The position numbers and the translations under genes are program-made. Of a DNA stretch of 64,000 bases, positions 40,701 to 45,068 are shown in pieces. The stretch's first letter is position 1; each line of letters begins with the position of its first letter. This stretch comes from Arenicola marina (lineage: Eukaryota; Annelida; Polychaeta; Arenicolidae): assembly GCA_964019135.1 (NCBI GenBank), contig OZ025257.1, forward strand, positions 24,102,352 through 24,166,351, in the 5' to 3' direction. Under the pieces are notes generated by a model. That model was not told where the DNA came from. It was given only the letters and a program-made list of their open reading frames with translations, and did not search any database.

Positions 40701-43700
40701 GTCTGAGGTCTCCGTCCTGTGTAAGTCTCACCTGGGATCAGGGCCACGTCCCGGTTCAGTCAGTCCGAGGTCTCCGTCCAGTGTAAGTCTGTCCTGGGAT
40801 CAGAGCCACGTCCCGGTTCAGTCAGTCCGAGGTCTCCGTCCAGTGTAAGTCTCTCCTGGGATCAGGGCCACGTCCCGGTTCAGTCAGTCCGAGGTCTCCG
40901 TCCAGTGTAAGTCTGTCCTGGGATCAGGGCCACGTCCCGGTTCAGTCAGTCCGAGGTATCCGTCCAGTGTAAGTCTGTCCTGGGATCAGGGCCACGTCCC
41001 GGTTCCGTCAGTCCGAGGTCTCCGTGCAGTGTAAGTCTGTCCTGGGATCAAAGCCACGTCCCGGTTCAGTCAGTTTGAGGTCTCCGTCCAGTGTAAGTCT
41101 GTCCTGGGATCAGAGCCACGTCCCGGTTCAGTCAGTCCGAGGTCTCCGTCCAGTGTAAGTCTGTCCTGGGATCAGGGCCACGTCCCGGTTCAGTCAGTCT
41201 GAGGTCTCCGTCCAGTGTAAGTCTGTCCTGGGATCAGAGCCACGTCCCGGTTCAGTCAGTCCGAGGTCTCCGTCCAGTGTAAGTTTGTCCTGGGATCAGA
41301 GCCACGTCCCGGTTCAGTCAGTCTGAGGTCTCCGTCCAGTGTAAGTCTGTCCTGGGATCAGAGCCACGTCCCGGTTCAGTCAGTCCGAGGTCTCCGTCCA
41401 GTGTAAGTCTGTCCTGGGATCAGAGCCACGTCCCGGTTCAGCCAGTCCGAGGTCTCCGTCCAGTGTAAGTCTTTCCTGGGATCAGGGCCACGTCCCGGTT
41501 CAGTCAGCCTGAGGTCTCCGTCCAGTGTAAGTCTCACCTGGGATCAGGGCCACGTCCCGGTTCAGTCAGTCCGAGGTCTCCGTCCAGTGTAAGTCTGTCC
41601 TGGGATCAGAGCCACGTCCCGGTTCAGCCAGTCCGAGGTCTCCGTCCAGTGTAAGTTTGTCCTGGGATCAGAGCCACGTCCCGGTTCCTTCAGTCCGAGG
41701 TCTCCGTCCAGTGTAAGTCTGTCCTGGGATCAGAGCCACGTCCCGGCTCAGTCAGTCTGAGATCTCCGTGCAGTGTAAGTCTGTCCTGGGATCGGGGCCA
41801 CGTCCCGGTTCAGCCAGTCCGAGGTCTCCGTCCAGTGTAAGTCTGTCCTGGGATCAGAGCCACGTCCCGGTTCAGTCAGTCTGAGGTCTCCGTCCAGTGT
41901 AAGTCTGTCCTGGGATCAGGGCCACGTCCCGGTTCAGTCAGTCCGAGGTCTCCGTCCAGTGTAAGTCTGTCCTGGGATCGGGGCCACGTCCCGGTTCAGT
42001 CAGTCTGAGGTCTCCGTCCAGTGTAAGTCTGTCCTGGGATCAGAGCCACGTCCCGGTTCAGTCAGTCTGAGGTCTCCGTCCAGTGTAAGTCTGTCCTGGG
42101 ATCAGGGCCACGTCCCGGTTCAGTCAGTCCGAGGTCTCCGTCCAGTGTAAGTCTGTCCTGGGATCGGGGCCACGTCCCGGTTCAGTCAGTCTGAGGTCTC
42201 CGTCCAGTGTAAGTCTGTCCTGGGATCAGTGCCACGTCCCGGTTCAGTCAGTCTGAGGTCTCCGTCCAGTGTAAGTCTGTCCTGGGATCAGAGCCACGTC
42301 CCTGTTCAGTCAGTCTGAGGTCTCCGTCCAGTGTAAGTCTGTCCTGGGATCGGGGCCACGTCCCGGTTCAGTCAGTCCGAGGTCTCCGTCCAGTGTAAGT
42401 CTGTCCTGGGATCAGGGCCACGTCCCGGTTCAGTCAGTCTGAGGTCTCCGTCCTGTGTAAGTCTGTCCTGGGATCAGAGCCACGTCCCGGTTCAGTCAGT
42501 CCGAGGTCTCCGTCCAGTGTAAGTCTGTCCTGGGATCAGGGCCACGTCCCGGTTTAGTCAGTCTGAGGTCTCCGTCCTGTGTAAGTCTGTCCTGGGATCA
42601 GAGCCACGTCCCGGTTCAGTCAGTCTGAGGTCTCCGTCCAGTGTAAGTCTGTCCTGGGATCAGGGCCACGTCCCGGTTCAGTCAGTCCGAGGTCTCCGTG
42701 CAGTGTAAGTCTGTCCTGGGATCAAAGCCACGTCCCGGTTCAGTCAGTTTGAGGTCTCCGTCCAGTGTAAGTCTGTCCTGGGATCAGAGCCACGTCCCGG
42801 TTCAGTCAGTCCGAGGTCTCCGTCCAGTGTAAGTCTGTCCTGGGATCAGGGCCACGTCCCGGTTCAGTCAGTCTGAGGTCTCCGTCCAGTGTAAGTCTGT
42901 CCTGGGATCAGAGCCACGTCCCGGTTCAGTCAGTCCGAGGTCTCCGTCCAGTGTAAGTTTGTCCTGGGATCAGAGCCACGTCCCGGTTCAGTCAGTCTGA
43001 GGTCTCCGTCCAGTGTAAGTCTGTCCTGGGATCAGAGCCACGTCCCGGTTCAGTCAGTCCGAGGTCTCCGTCCAGTGTAAGTCTGTCCTGGGATCAGAGC
43101 CACGTCCCGGTTCAGCCAGTCCGAGGTCTCCGTCCAGTGTAAGTCTTTCCTGGGATCAGGGCCACGTCCCGGTTCAGTCAGCCTGAGGTCTCCGTCCAGT
43201 GTAAGTCTCACCTGGGATCAGGGCCACGTCCCGGTTCAGTCAGTCCGAGGTCTCCGTCCAGTGTAAGTCTGTCCTGGGATCAGAGCCACGTCCCGGTTCA
43301 GCCAGTCCGAGGTCTCCGTCCAGTGTAAGTTTGTCCTGGGATCAGAGCCACGTCCCGGTTCCTTCAGTCCGAGGTCTCCGTCCAGTGTAAGTCTGTCCTG
43401 GGATCAGAGCCACGTCCCGGCTCAGTCAGTCTGAGATCTCCGTGCAGTGTAAGTCTGTCCTGGGATCGGGGCCACGTCCCGGTTCAGCCAGTCCGAGGTC
43501 TCCGTCCAGTGTAAGTCTGTCCTGGGATCAGAGCCACGTCCCGGTTCAGTCAGTCTGAGGTCTCCGTCCAGTGTAAGTCTGTCCTGGGATCAGGGCCACG
43601 TCCCGGTTCAGTCAGTCCGAGGTCTCCGTCCAGTGTAAGTCTGTCCTGGGATCGGGGCCACGTCCCGGTTCAGTCAGTCTGAGGTCTCCGTCCAGTGTAA

Positions 43701-45068
43701 GTCTGTCCTGGGATCAGAGCCACGTCCCGGTTCAGTCAGTCTGAGGTCTCCGTCCAGTGTAAGTCTGTCCTGGGATCAGGGCCACGTCCCGGTTCAGTCA
43801 GTCCGAGGTCTCCGTCCAGTGTAAGTCTGTCCTGGGATCGGGGCCACGTCCCGGTTCAGTCAGTCTGAGGTCTCCGTCCAGTGTAAGTCTGTCCTGGGAT
43901 CAGTGCCACGTCCCGGTTCAGTCAGTCTGAGGTCTCCGTCCAGTGTAAGTCTGTCCTGGGATCAGAGCCACGTCCCTGTTCAGTCAGTCTGAGGTCTCCG
44001 TCCAGTGTAAGTCTGTCCTGGGATCGGGGCCACGTCCCGGTTCAGTCAGTCCGAGGTCTCCGTCCAGTGTAAGTCTGTCCTGGGATCAGGGCCACGTCCC
44101 GGTTCAGTCAGTCTGAGGTCTCCGTCCTGTGTAAGTCTGTCCTGGGATCAGAGCCACGTCCCGGTTCAGTCAGTCCGAGGTCTCCGTCCAGTGTAAGTCT
44201 GTCCTGGGATCAGGGCCACGTCCCGGTTTAGTCAGTCTGAGGTCTCCGTCCTGTGTAAGTCTGTCCTGGGATCAGAGCCACGTCCCGGTTCAGTCAGTCT
44301 GAGGTCTCCGTCCAGTGTAAGTCTGTCCTGGGATCAGGGCCACGTCCCGGTTCAGTCAGTCCGAGGTCTCCGTCCAGTGTAAGTCTGTCCTGGGATCAGA
44401 GCCACGTCCCGGTTCAGTCAGTTTGAGGTCTCCGTCCTGTGTAAGTCTCTCCTGGGATCAGAGCCACGTCCCGGTTCAGTCAGTCCGAGGTCTCCGTCCA
44501 GTGTAAGTCTGTCTTGGGATCAGGGCCACGTCCCGGTTCCGTCAGTCTGAGGTCTCCGTCCAGTGTAAGTCTGTCCTGGGATCAGGGCTATGGCGATGGC
44601 TGCTCCGTGACCATGGCTACTTCGTGACCATGGCGATGGCTGCTCTGTGACCATGGCGATGGCTGCACTGTGACCATGGCGATGGCTGCTGTGGGACCAT
44701 GGCGATGGCTACTCCGTCACCATGGCGATGGCTGCACTGTGACCATGGCGATGGCTGCACTGTGACCATGGCGATGGCTGCTCTGTGACCATGGCGATGG
44801 CTGCACTGTGACCATGGCGATGGCTGCTCTGGGACCATGGCGATGGCTACTCCGTCACCATGGCGATGGCTATGCTGGGGCGAGGCGCGAGCAGGCCGAG
44901 ACTGATTCTCAACGTGTCCTCTAATCTCTTCCAGTTTCGCTGGATCGAGGCCGACAGGGGTTCGAGGCTCGCGAGCGGGAGCTGATGGCCGACGTCCGCA
45001 AGATGAGGCAGCGACTGGCGCAGGACAGCCGCAACAAACGGCCTCCGCCCGCCTACATGGAGGCGTGA
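1138..45068 (+). CDS. TBC1D31: TBC1D31 (WDR67) orthologue, 22 exons, 5'-partial
   Basis: The gene encodes a WD40-TBC-coiled-coil protein. In vertebrates TBC1D31 is a centriolar-satellite/centrosomal protein linked to ciliogenesis. The 22 exons splice in frame at every junction, giving 1,048 residues and a stop at 45066-45068. The human protein is about 1,066 residues, so only roughly the first 20-25 residues are missing, presumably in an exon left of the window. Order of parts: WD40 blades (1138-23948), a Pro/basic linker (24633-24782), a TBC domain (25872-30996) and a long Glu/Arg/Gln coiled coil (31635-45068). Recognisable blocks are AGDHQGNIFLFDL, DTAQLWDLDTF, FDAGSSQVLGVLSQDGI, LKGYGEYPAKYRMFIWRSLL, QHWFEYFPNPPIN and KGQYPVFNKYPKFIVDYQ. 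The TBC domain lacks a clear IxxDxxR arginine finger, so GAP activity is doubtful (inference). Introns range from about 0.3 to 19.6 kb. Several introns contain arrays copied from the exon edges. Confidence 0.95.
1600..1715 (+). CDS. TBC1D31: TBC1D31 visible exon 2
   Basis: The acceptor is attgaccag and the donor is GATACTG|gtaata (phase 1). It encodes FTLVQKSGTPCTALAF and FLVALADYSLKCFDT, the second WD40 blade. Phase joins correctly on both sides. Confidence 0.93.
2771..2949 (+). CDS. TBC1D31: TBC1D31 visible exon 3
   Basis: The acceptor is gtgcttgcag and the donor is GTCAAG|gtcagt (phase 0). It encodes EVAWMKGHSSAVHTISLHAS and DTAQLWDLDTFERRRKLNI, a textbook WD40 blade with GH and WD dipeptides. 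Confidence 0.94.
2963..3352. repeat. Direct repeat copy 1 (~0.39 kb)
   Basis: Closely matches 4198-4556. Shared blocks include aataattatattctgtctt, ggccggctttatatccctgc and agtcttgattctaaa. It begins about 14 bp after the donor at 2949. Confidence 0.8.
3778..4000 (+). mobile_element. tRNA-derived SINE, family B
   Basis: A tRNA-like head with B-box ggttcgagccc, then a conserved body (gtgtggtcgcaggataaaga, cggggacatggctcc, cgatatgaccaaaa) ending aaagcgtcctgaat. At least eight relatives occur in the window. Confidence 0.75.
4198..4556. repeat. Direct repeat copy 2 (~0.36 kb)
   Basis: Second copy of 2963-3352, roughly 85-90% alike by eye. The 0.85 kb between the copies holds a SINE and no recognisable retroelement genes, so an LTR pair is unlikely. 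Confidence 0.8.
4557..5568. other. Intronic, no gene seen
   Basis: Unique-looking AT-rich sequence. No exon, tandem array or transposon signature was recognised. Confidence 0.5.
5569..6449. repeat. 47-bp C-rich minisatellite
   Basis: The unit approximates acccacccccaatttaccaa + ccaccccacccctaattttc + caagcaa. It is repeated about 18 times with a degenerate right half. The array is bracketed by direct repeats ggatcatcataacgca at its two ends. Confidence 0.9.
6450..8033. other. Intronic, no gene recognised
   Basis: Mixed sequence. 7140-7400 is GC-rich and has open frames on both strands, but no family could be recognised. A C-run lies at about 7780-7790. Confidence 0.4.
8105..8425. repeat. 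Second block of the C-rich minisatellite
   Basis: Begins actaacggacccatccccag, the same sequence as at 6119, and continues with aatttaccaaccaaccca units. It is a duplicated piece of the 5.6-6.4 kb array, preceded by a tRNA-like SINE head at 8040-8100. Confidence 0.8.
8673..8845 (+). mobile_element. tRNA-derived SINE, family A
   Basis: A tRNA-like head (gtagtggtaagcgcactaga, B-box gggttcgtatcc), a conserved middle (catgtttcatccagtaatcc) and tail gcgtacacaaaagcggcata then aaacacatattcat. Confidence 0.75.
9430..10047 (-). pseudogene. LINE ORF2 fragment: RT C-terminal region
   Basis: MKWHSHTNNVANKVSKVISI to LIVPHFNYCILAWGYHTTRL is typical of the region after the thumb in Jockey/CR1 LINEs. Roughly 40 residues that normally precede it are deleted. 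Confidence 0.85.
10129..11124 (+). mobile_element. Non-autonomous Helentron/Helitron2-like element
   Basis: A 996-bp insertion between A and T inside the LINE. Asymmetric inverted repeats: AAGACGAAAATTT is 2 bp from the left end and its complement AAATTTTCGTCTT about 28 bp before the right end. The right end has a perfect hairpin TCAAGC-TGT-GCTTGA shortly before a terminal CTAG followed by host T. There is no target duplication. These are the marks of Helitron-family ends (CTRR, 3' hairpin, A|T target), and the asymmetric repeats point to the Helitron2/Helentron branch. The interior has AAGGTCAAGGTCA-like motifs and no Rep/helicase gene. Confidence 0.78.
11121..11888 (-). pseudogene. LINE ORF2 fragment: reverse transcriptase fingers/palm
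   Basis: Contains YLDLSKAFDTINHEIL, TGVPQGSILGPLLF and IYADDTTLL with the catalytic ADD. The frame is cut after SSNDKI by the inserted element; removing the insert restores NYELRHISEWL in frame. Confidence 0.9.
11945..12940 (-). pseudogene. LINE ORF2 fragment: endonuclease C-part and linker
   Basis: GDYNIDLL and SDHFPYFLSL are the Asp/Asn and SDH motifs of the endonuclease. They lie in two frames because of a shift near 12690. The region between EN and RT follows (WITNGIIKSIAFRDKLYKKM). Confidence 0.82.
12948..13394 (-). pseudogene. LINE ORF2 fragment: endonuclease N-part
   Basis: Starts MDIPVEQEILKEYGG and includes LNCGSVNAKFDELQILLQNL and the ICLQESWLS motif. It breaks at a frameshift after YDYRIVK; the frame resumes as GNIYRPPRDVIENYKTFIEE. 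Confidence 0.85.
13401..13907. other. LINE 5' flank and poly(A) tract
   Basis: The region holds probable LINE 5' sequence and a 29-base A-run at about 13721-13749 next to a C-run. No gene seen. Confidence 0.5.
13908..14160 (-). CDS. Unidentified coding-like segment
   Basis: On the - strand an open stretch reads SALISQNLFLSILDGDPGAG, then RQAKYLLQRRNLTNIALFLT and KRWELLEKAANSALSRLAVS. Amphipathic composition and balanced codons make it look like real protein rather than repeat. I do not recognise the family. A ctccctgcag acceptor lies just upstream but in another frame. It could be an exon of a nested gene or a gene/transposon relic. Confidence 0.25.
14220..14400. repeat. C-rich/pyrimidine repeat
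   Basis: ccaccctgcgcccctcccct-type units in three to five degenerate copies. Low complexity; the open frames here are not genes. Confidence 0.8.
14405..15210. repeat. 34-bp minisatellite
   Basis: The unit approximates tattctgtcgacatcccact + tctgacaccatctt, about 24 copies. Most units hold GTCGAC. Confidence 0.92.
15240..16240. other. Intronic, GC-rich patch, no gene established
   Basis: 15240-15370 is C-rich. 15480-15740 is CpG-rich and holds a 35-codon frame starting at 15655 with a hydrophobic, signal-peptide-like start (SLLLVAARSAALASLA). No splice site or homology supports it. Confidence 0.3.
16240..16382. repeat. C-rich ~38-bp tandem repeat
   Basis: Three copies of cacgatcctaccctccccac + cccaccccacctcac. 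Confidence 0.8.
16690..16990. repeat. Polypurine tract
   Basis: About 300 bp of almost pure GA-rich sequence (gagagagacagagatagagg) on the + strand. No gene. Confidence 0.75.
17258..17905. repeat. 52-bp minisatellite
   Basis: The unit approximates tgacgatctgtccatcatgg + cttaacatgttcatgtcgtc + ctttcctccctc, about 12 copies, exact 52-bp spacing at 17664/17716/17768. The 170-codon frame across it is a product of the repeat. Confidence 0.92.
17906..20980. other. Intronic, repeat-derived pieces, no gene established
   Basis: C-runs occur at 18000-18350. An imperfect fold-back lies at 18465-18555. The 20880-20960 segment contains cgcatagtgggacagacagc then ttcattttattagtatagat, typical of the end of a transposable element. 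An open stretch near 19520-19620 (DPDRDNEEMTWDNLTLVDSD) is unassigned. Confidence 0.4.
18465..18555. repeat. Imperfect inverted repeat (fold-back)
   Basis: Arms agtttagctggctacggagc and its near-complement gctacgtagtcggctaaact flank about 20 bp. Possibly a MITE-type relic starting ggggcctattccactaa. Confidence 0.55.
20988..21180 (+). mobile_element. tRNA-derived SINE, family A
   Basis: tRNA-like head gtgcaatggttagcgcacca, B-box ggtttcgaatgc, then tcatgtttcatcgattaatt and tail tgtgcacaaaagcggccaaa followed by atttcatt. Confidence 0.75.
21745..21903 (-). mobile_element. SINE family A fragment
   Basis: The - strand tail gtgttttaggccagccttgt, ccaatgaacctcctgg and a tRNA-like head are present, joined to the next SINE. 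Confidence 0.5.
21904..22118 (-). mobile_element. tRNA-derived SINE, family B
   Basis: Reverse-orientation copy: ttattcaggacgctttaacc, gaagaaagacatgggatctt, ttatcctgcgaccacacaga and a tRNA-like head ending gccagcccc. Confidence 0.75.
22587..22735 (+). CDS. TBC1D31: TBC1D31 visible exon 4
   Basis: The acceptor is tcttcttcag and the donor is ACCAG|gtagca (phase 2). It encodes VFFLPLSNTIVTCFKDDSIF and the following blade, closely matching the human VFFLPLSNTI..CFKDNSIFAWE segment. It lies 19.6 kb downstream of the previous exon. Confidence 0.94.
23219..23378 (+). CDS. TBC1D31: TBC1D31 visible exon 5
   Basis: The acceptor is tctgtttcag and the donor is AGCCAG|gtaccg (phase 0). It encodes DGQLLVAGGRSRYLNVWSLD through EFLPNNFDAGSSQ, a WD40 blade. 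Confidence 0.94.
23560..23625. repeat. (TA)n microsatellite
   Basis: An AT-only stretch with (AT) of about 12 repeats just upstream of the acceptor at 23747. Confidence 0.9.
23748..23948 (+). CDS. TBC1D31: TBC1D31 visible exon 6 (last WD40 blades)
   Basis: The acceptor is ctacccgcgcag after a long C tract, and the donor is TGCCAG|gtatgg. It encodes VLGVLSQDGILRFIDIATCK to HVFSVKQLSAEVCQ. Both ends are phase 0. Confidence 0.94.
24100..24190 (+). mobile_element. SINE family B fragment
   Basis: Body piece aaagagtagggggttactcc to cgcgatataactaacatggg, without head. Confidence 0.6.
24633..24782 (+). CDS. TBC1D31: TBC1D31 visible exon 7 (linker)
   Basis: The acceptor is ttttgttgttag and the donor is ACACAT|gtaagt (phase 0, 150 nt). 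It begins PPPPLVKM, matching the conserved PPPPLVKV that follows the WD40 part in vertebrates. A poorly conserved basic, Thr-rich linker follows. Confidence 0.88.
24853..25392. repeat. 34-bp minisatellite in intron after exon 24633-24782
   Basis: The unit approximates gatattgacaggatgttgac + ctagatagaggtcc, about 16 copies. Unlike other arrays in this gene it contains no exon-edge sequence. Confidence 0.92.
25872..25951 (+). CDS. TBC1D31: TBC1D31 visible exon 8 (TBC domain start)
   Basis: The acceptor is gttacattgcag and the donor is TACAG|gtacga (phase 2). It encodes TELPDGLNLDKLMAILKGYG and EYPAKYR, the entry of the TBC domain. Confidence 0.93.
26022..26156. promoter_or_regulatory. Cluster of three CTCF-like motifs
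   Basis: Three sites resemble the CTCF core CCASYAGRKGGCR: ccaccagatggcgccac (reverse strand, 26022-26038), ccggtagagggcagcac (26077-26093) and ccagtagggggcagca (26141-26156). The last two sit in a 64-bp-offset tandem pair. Motif match only. Confidence 0.4.
26682..26828 (+). CDS. TBC1D31: TBC1D31 visible exon 9 (TBC)
   Basis: The acceptor is ctcctccgttcag and the donor is CAGAG|gtatac (phase 2). It encodes MFIWRSLLRLPENHAAYGAL and YPIKSQKLLRVLQ. The position where active TBC-GAPs carry IxxDxxR reads MYPIKSQKLLR, with no Asp/Arg finger. Confidence 0.94.
27441..27574 (+). CDS. TBC1D31: TBC1D31 visible exon 10 (TBC)
   Basis: The acceptor is tgcttttttccag and the donor is ATACTCA|gtaagt (phase 1). 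It encodes VISALAHWSPIFGETQYLPL and AFPLVKLFQNNQLVCFEILA. The usual YxQ glutamine-finger context is replaced by ETQYLPL. Confidence 0.94.
27585..27715. repeat. Palindrome-rich ccatggt tract
   Basis: Repeated ggtcaccatggttacc and gttgccatagtaag-like words. They resemble RFX X-boxes (GTNRCC..RGYAAC), but the context is a degenerate repeat. Confidence 0.4.
28014..28147 (+). CDS. TBC1D31: TBC1D31 visible exon 11 (TBC)
   Basis: The acceptor is ctgacgttgcag and the donor is TCACAG|gtgagg (phase 0). It encodes SWCQHWFEYFPNPPINVLGL and ENVLAHHDKELLTHL, nearly identical to human. Confidence 0.95.
28154..28193 (-). mobile_element. SINE family B terminal fragment
   Basis: The sequence gtatattcaggacgctttaa is followed abruptly by the first unit of the 64-bp array, so the SINE is truncated at the array edge. 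Confidence 0.65.
28194..29690 (+). repeat. 64-bp array of a duplicated 3' splice site and exon start
   Basis: The unit is acgtacgcctggcccctgct + ggagactgtagattactcaa + taatctcccctctctcccct + ctag. It is repeated about 22 times after a partial first unit and ends at the true exon start (29664). Each unit carries the real acceptor (tctcccctctag), its polypyrimidine tract and the first 26 nt of the exon (TYAWPLLE). Confidence 0.96.
29664..29843 (+). CDS. TBC1D31: TBC1D31 visible exon 12 (TBC), GC donor
   Basis: The acceptor is tctcccctctag and the exon begins TYAWPLLETLFSEVLTRDEW. It ends GACTTCAAG|gcaagt, a GC-AG intron. Only this donor keeps DDFK joined in frame to FFFHHRN of the next exon (human DDFEFFFHHRN). 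The first 26 nt plus the acceptor are repeated about 23 times upstream, and the last part plus the GC donor are repeated once downstream. Confidence 0.94.
29820..29996 (+). repeat. 107-bp tandem duplication of exon end plus GC donor
   Basis: The segment ctggacgacttcaaggcaag at 29829 and 29936 is a copy pair offset by 107 bp. Each continues with a related ~45-bp intronic segment (cactggtcgattc). Confidence 0.9.
30000..30200 (-). mobile_element. tRNA-derived SINE, family B
   Basis: Reverse copy: tcggacgctttaacttttca, gaggagccatgtatgcggga and a tRNA-like head ending caccggccgcttgggctgg. It starts at the edge of the 107-bp duplication. Confidence 0.65.
30201..30816. other. Intronic, nothing recognised
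   Basis: AT-rich sequence with no array, transposon or exon before the acceptor at 30816. Confidence 0.5.
30817..30996 (+). CDS. TBC1D31: TBC1D31 visible exon 13 (end of TBC)
   Basis: The acceptor is tccggcccacag and the donor is TATCAG|gtgaat (phase 0). It encodes FFFHHRNAVDVVQVVQEAYR to GQYPVFNKYPKFIVDYQ. Confidence 0.95.
31635..31687 (+). CDS. TBC1D31: TBC1D31 visible exon 14 (coiled coil start)
   Basis: A 53-nt exon with acceptor tgccatttcag and donor CAACG|gtaggt (phase 2). It encodes VQERERIRQEELEYLRQ, matching human TQERERIRNDELDYLRE. Confidence 0.93.
31688..32687. other. Intronic, SINE tail fragment and AT-rich sequence
   Basis: 31795-31850 is a family A SINE tail (tttagtccgtgtgtacacaa, gtggtctaaaacaccaat). 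(TA)n runs occur near 32178 and 32592. No gene. Confidence 0.5.
32688..32852 (+). mobile_element. tRNA-derived SINE, family A
   Basis: Head ccctggctcagtcggtaagc, then cacctgtatcattgcccc and tail gagcggcctaaaataccaac followed by atttcattt. It ends 100 bp before an exon. Confidence 0.7.
32950..33102 (+). CDS. TBC1D31: TBC1D31 visible exon 15 (coiled coil)
   Basis: The acceptor is gcctcccacag and the donor is GGTCAAG|gtgagg (phase 2). It encodes QVSMELQQETQRKQTEEEAW to VDEEQKLGDQRS. The GACCAGAGGTCAAG|gtgag edge recurs about ten times in the following intron. Confidence 0.93.
33085..33435 (+). repeat. Array of a duplicated 5' splice site (exon 32950-33102)
   Basis: The exon end cgaccagaggtcaag|gtgag recurs as gtgaccgaagttcaag|gtgag, gtgaccaaagttcaag|gtgag, atgacctaaggtcaag|gtaag and others, about ten times at ~31-36 bp spacing. 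Several copies are excellent donor matches. A further relative lies at 33757-33776. Confidence 0.8.
33775..33880. repeat. C-rich tract
   Basis: cctccccccatccgcctccc units; low complexity. Confidence 0.75.
33946..34070. repeat. Two-copy ~65-bp repeat before an acceptor
   Basis: ttattccccc..ctataattatcc and ttgacctttgacctttgacc occur twice. The second copy runs into the acceptor at 34074. Confidence 0.75.
34075..34210 (+). CDS. TBC1D31: TBC1D31 visible exon 16 (coiled coil)
   Basis: The acceptor is tttgacctgcag and the donor is CGCAAG|gtgagg (phase 0). It encodes LTAMNRELKMKELQLLEATR and QQQKEMELTRLDDEIRRK. A SINE begins only a few bases after the donor. Confidence 0.94.
34211..34442 (+). mobile_element. 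tRNA-derived SINE, family B
   Basis: Near-complete: head gccccgatagcttagtgggt, B-box ggttcgagcccc, body to cgatatgaccaacagtgg. It begins immediately after the donor at 34210. Confidence 0.8.
34443..34605 (+). mobile_element. tRNA-derived SINE, family A
   Basis: Head with B-box ggattcgaatccg, then cgtcccggcaggttccagtt and tail tcggcctagaacgccaattc followed by gtttcattt. Confidence 0.75.
35100..35192 (+). CDS. TBC1D31: TBC1D31 visible exon 17 (coiled coil)
   Basis: The acceptor is gtcacctgtcag and the donor is GAACAG|gtcagg (phase 0, 93 nt). It encodes AEMREVETQAAVEEADVKNM then ELRLQRKLLEQ. Confidence 0.92.
35225..35470. repeat. ~28-bp minisatellite
   Basis: The unit approximates tagattgtgcatagaaatta + cgcaccaa, about eight copies, 30 bp after a donor but not containing exon sequence. 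Confidence 0.85.
35613..35868 (+). mobile_element. tRNA-derived SINE, family B (best copy)
   Basis: Starts ggccggcccgacagctcagt. A-box-like gctcagtgggccagagcgct, B-box ggttcgagccc, body, and end aaagcgtcctgaataaccaa followed by an (ACCA)n tail. Confidence 0.85.
35884..36030 (+). mobile_element. tRNA-derived SINE, family A
   Basis: Head with B-box gggttcgaatcc, then ttcatccaaccatatttcat and tail atttagccttcatgtgtatc. Confidence 0.7.
36198..36338 (+). CDS. TBC1D31: TBC1D31 visible exon 18 (coiled coil)
   Basis: I chose acceptor gctcttcgatgatcag because it gives DLFRSHTEAEQKVKADYDTR, matching the human spacing. An upstream in-frame acceptor (ttctaccag, ending at 36156) would add about 14 residues and cannot be excluded. 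The donor is AGAAAG|gtgaca (phase 0). Confidence 0.88.
36575..36715 (+). mobile_element. tRNA-derived SINE, family A
   Basis: Head ccctatctcagttgtaaagc, B-box-like gtacgaattctgg, then catgcatgtttcattcaatc and a truncated tail. Confidence 0.65.
36912..36991 (+). mobile_element. SINE tail insertion flanked by a duplicated acceptor
   Basis: A family A tail (ggcccaatttagcccctgtg, gtggcctaaaacaccgattc, (ATTC)n) lies between two copies of tcacagacgctgc, the target-site duplication. The duplicated segment contains the splice acceptor and first 8 nt of the exon at 36992. Confidence 0.8.
36992..37186 (+). CDS. TBC1D31: TBC1D31 visible exon 19 (coiled coil)
   Basis: The acceptor is cattcattcacag, supplied by the tail of an inserted SINE fragment; the donor is CAGACG|gtgagt (phase 0). 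It encodes TLQQHLASADQLRSTATLRN to GLMRTVERQT, rich in Glu/Gln/Arg. The likely ancestral acceptor, 73 bp upstream, survives as a duplicate. Confidence 0.9.
37200..37345. repeat. ~39-bp tandem repeat after donor
   Basis: Three copies of ttaatgactcattccagacc + ctgtctatcactcag. Confidence 0.8.
37681..37834 (+). CDS. TBC1D31: TBC1D31 visible exon 20 (coiled coil)
   Basis: The acceptor is gttttcttttcag and the donor is ATGTTCG|gtgcgt (phase 1). It encodes LRDVDERNDALVDQRRLVED to RRHVDTLDHTQDRMF. A G-rich tandem region follows at once. Confidence 0.92.
37850..38060. repeat. G-rich tandem repeat with G-quadruplex potential
   Basis: Many G-runs of three or more (ggtggggggcggcggaggat) on the non-template strand just after a donor, with ~65-bp repeats of aggatggcgggtagcggagt. 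Confidence 0.75.
38552..38674 (+). CDS. TBC1D31: TBC1D31 visible exon 21
   Basis: The acceptor is ccgtgtgatccag and the donor is GTCCAGT|gtaagt (phase 1). It encodes HLNDMQQDLVDIRRGARDDR and ends DSESEVSVQ. Its last ~22 nt and the donor are the seed of the 62-bp array that fills the next 5.9 kb. Confidence 0.92.
38650..44586 (+). repeat. 62-bp array of a duplicated 5' splice site (~96 copies)
   Basis: The unit is ccgaggtctccgtccagtgt + aagtctgtcctgggatcaga + gccacgtcccggttcagtca + gt. The first unit is the end of exon 38552-38674 with its donor GTCCAGT|gtaagt, so nearly every unit carries the same strong donor. The spacing is exactly 62 bp (38781, 38843). It fills almost the whole last intron. 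Confidence 0.97.
41003..44370 (+). repeat. Higher-order duplication: 27 units (1,674 bp) twice
   Basis: Rare variants recur exactly 1,674 bp (27 x 62) apart: atcaaagcc at 41047 and 42721, agtctttcc at 41468 and 43142, cctgttcag at 42301 and 43975, ggtttagtc at 42551 and 44225. The copies span about 41003-42690 and 42677-44370. Confidence 0.92.
44587..44870 (+). repeat. 23-bp minisatellite
   Basis: The unit approximates gctgcactgtgaccatggcg + atg, about 12 copies, between the 62-bp array and the final acceptor. Confidence 0.93.
44935..45068 (+). CDS. TBC1D31: TBC1D31 visible exon 22 (terminal coding exon)
   Basis: The acceptor is taatctcttccag. With the T left over from the preceding exon it reads FSLDRGRQGFEARERELMAD, then VRKMRQRLAQ and the terminal RPPPAYMEA before TGA. 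Human has an equivalent VRNLRQRL near its C-terminus. The last ~30 nt, including the stop, are repeated downstream. Confidence 0.92.

Noticed and set aside
38650..44586. CRISPR-like regular array
   Set aside because: Units are contiguous tandem copies with no spacers between repeats, and the locus is a eukaryotic intron.
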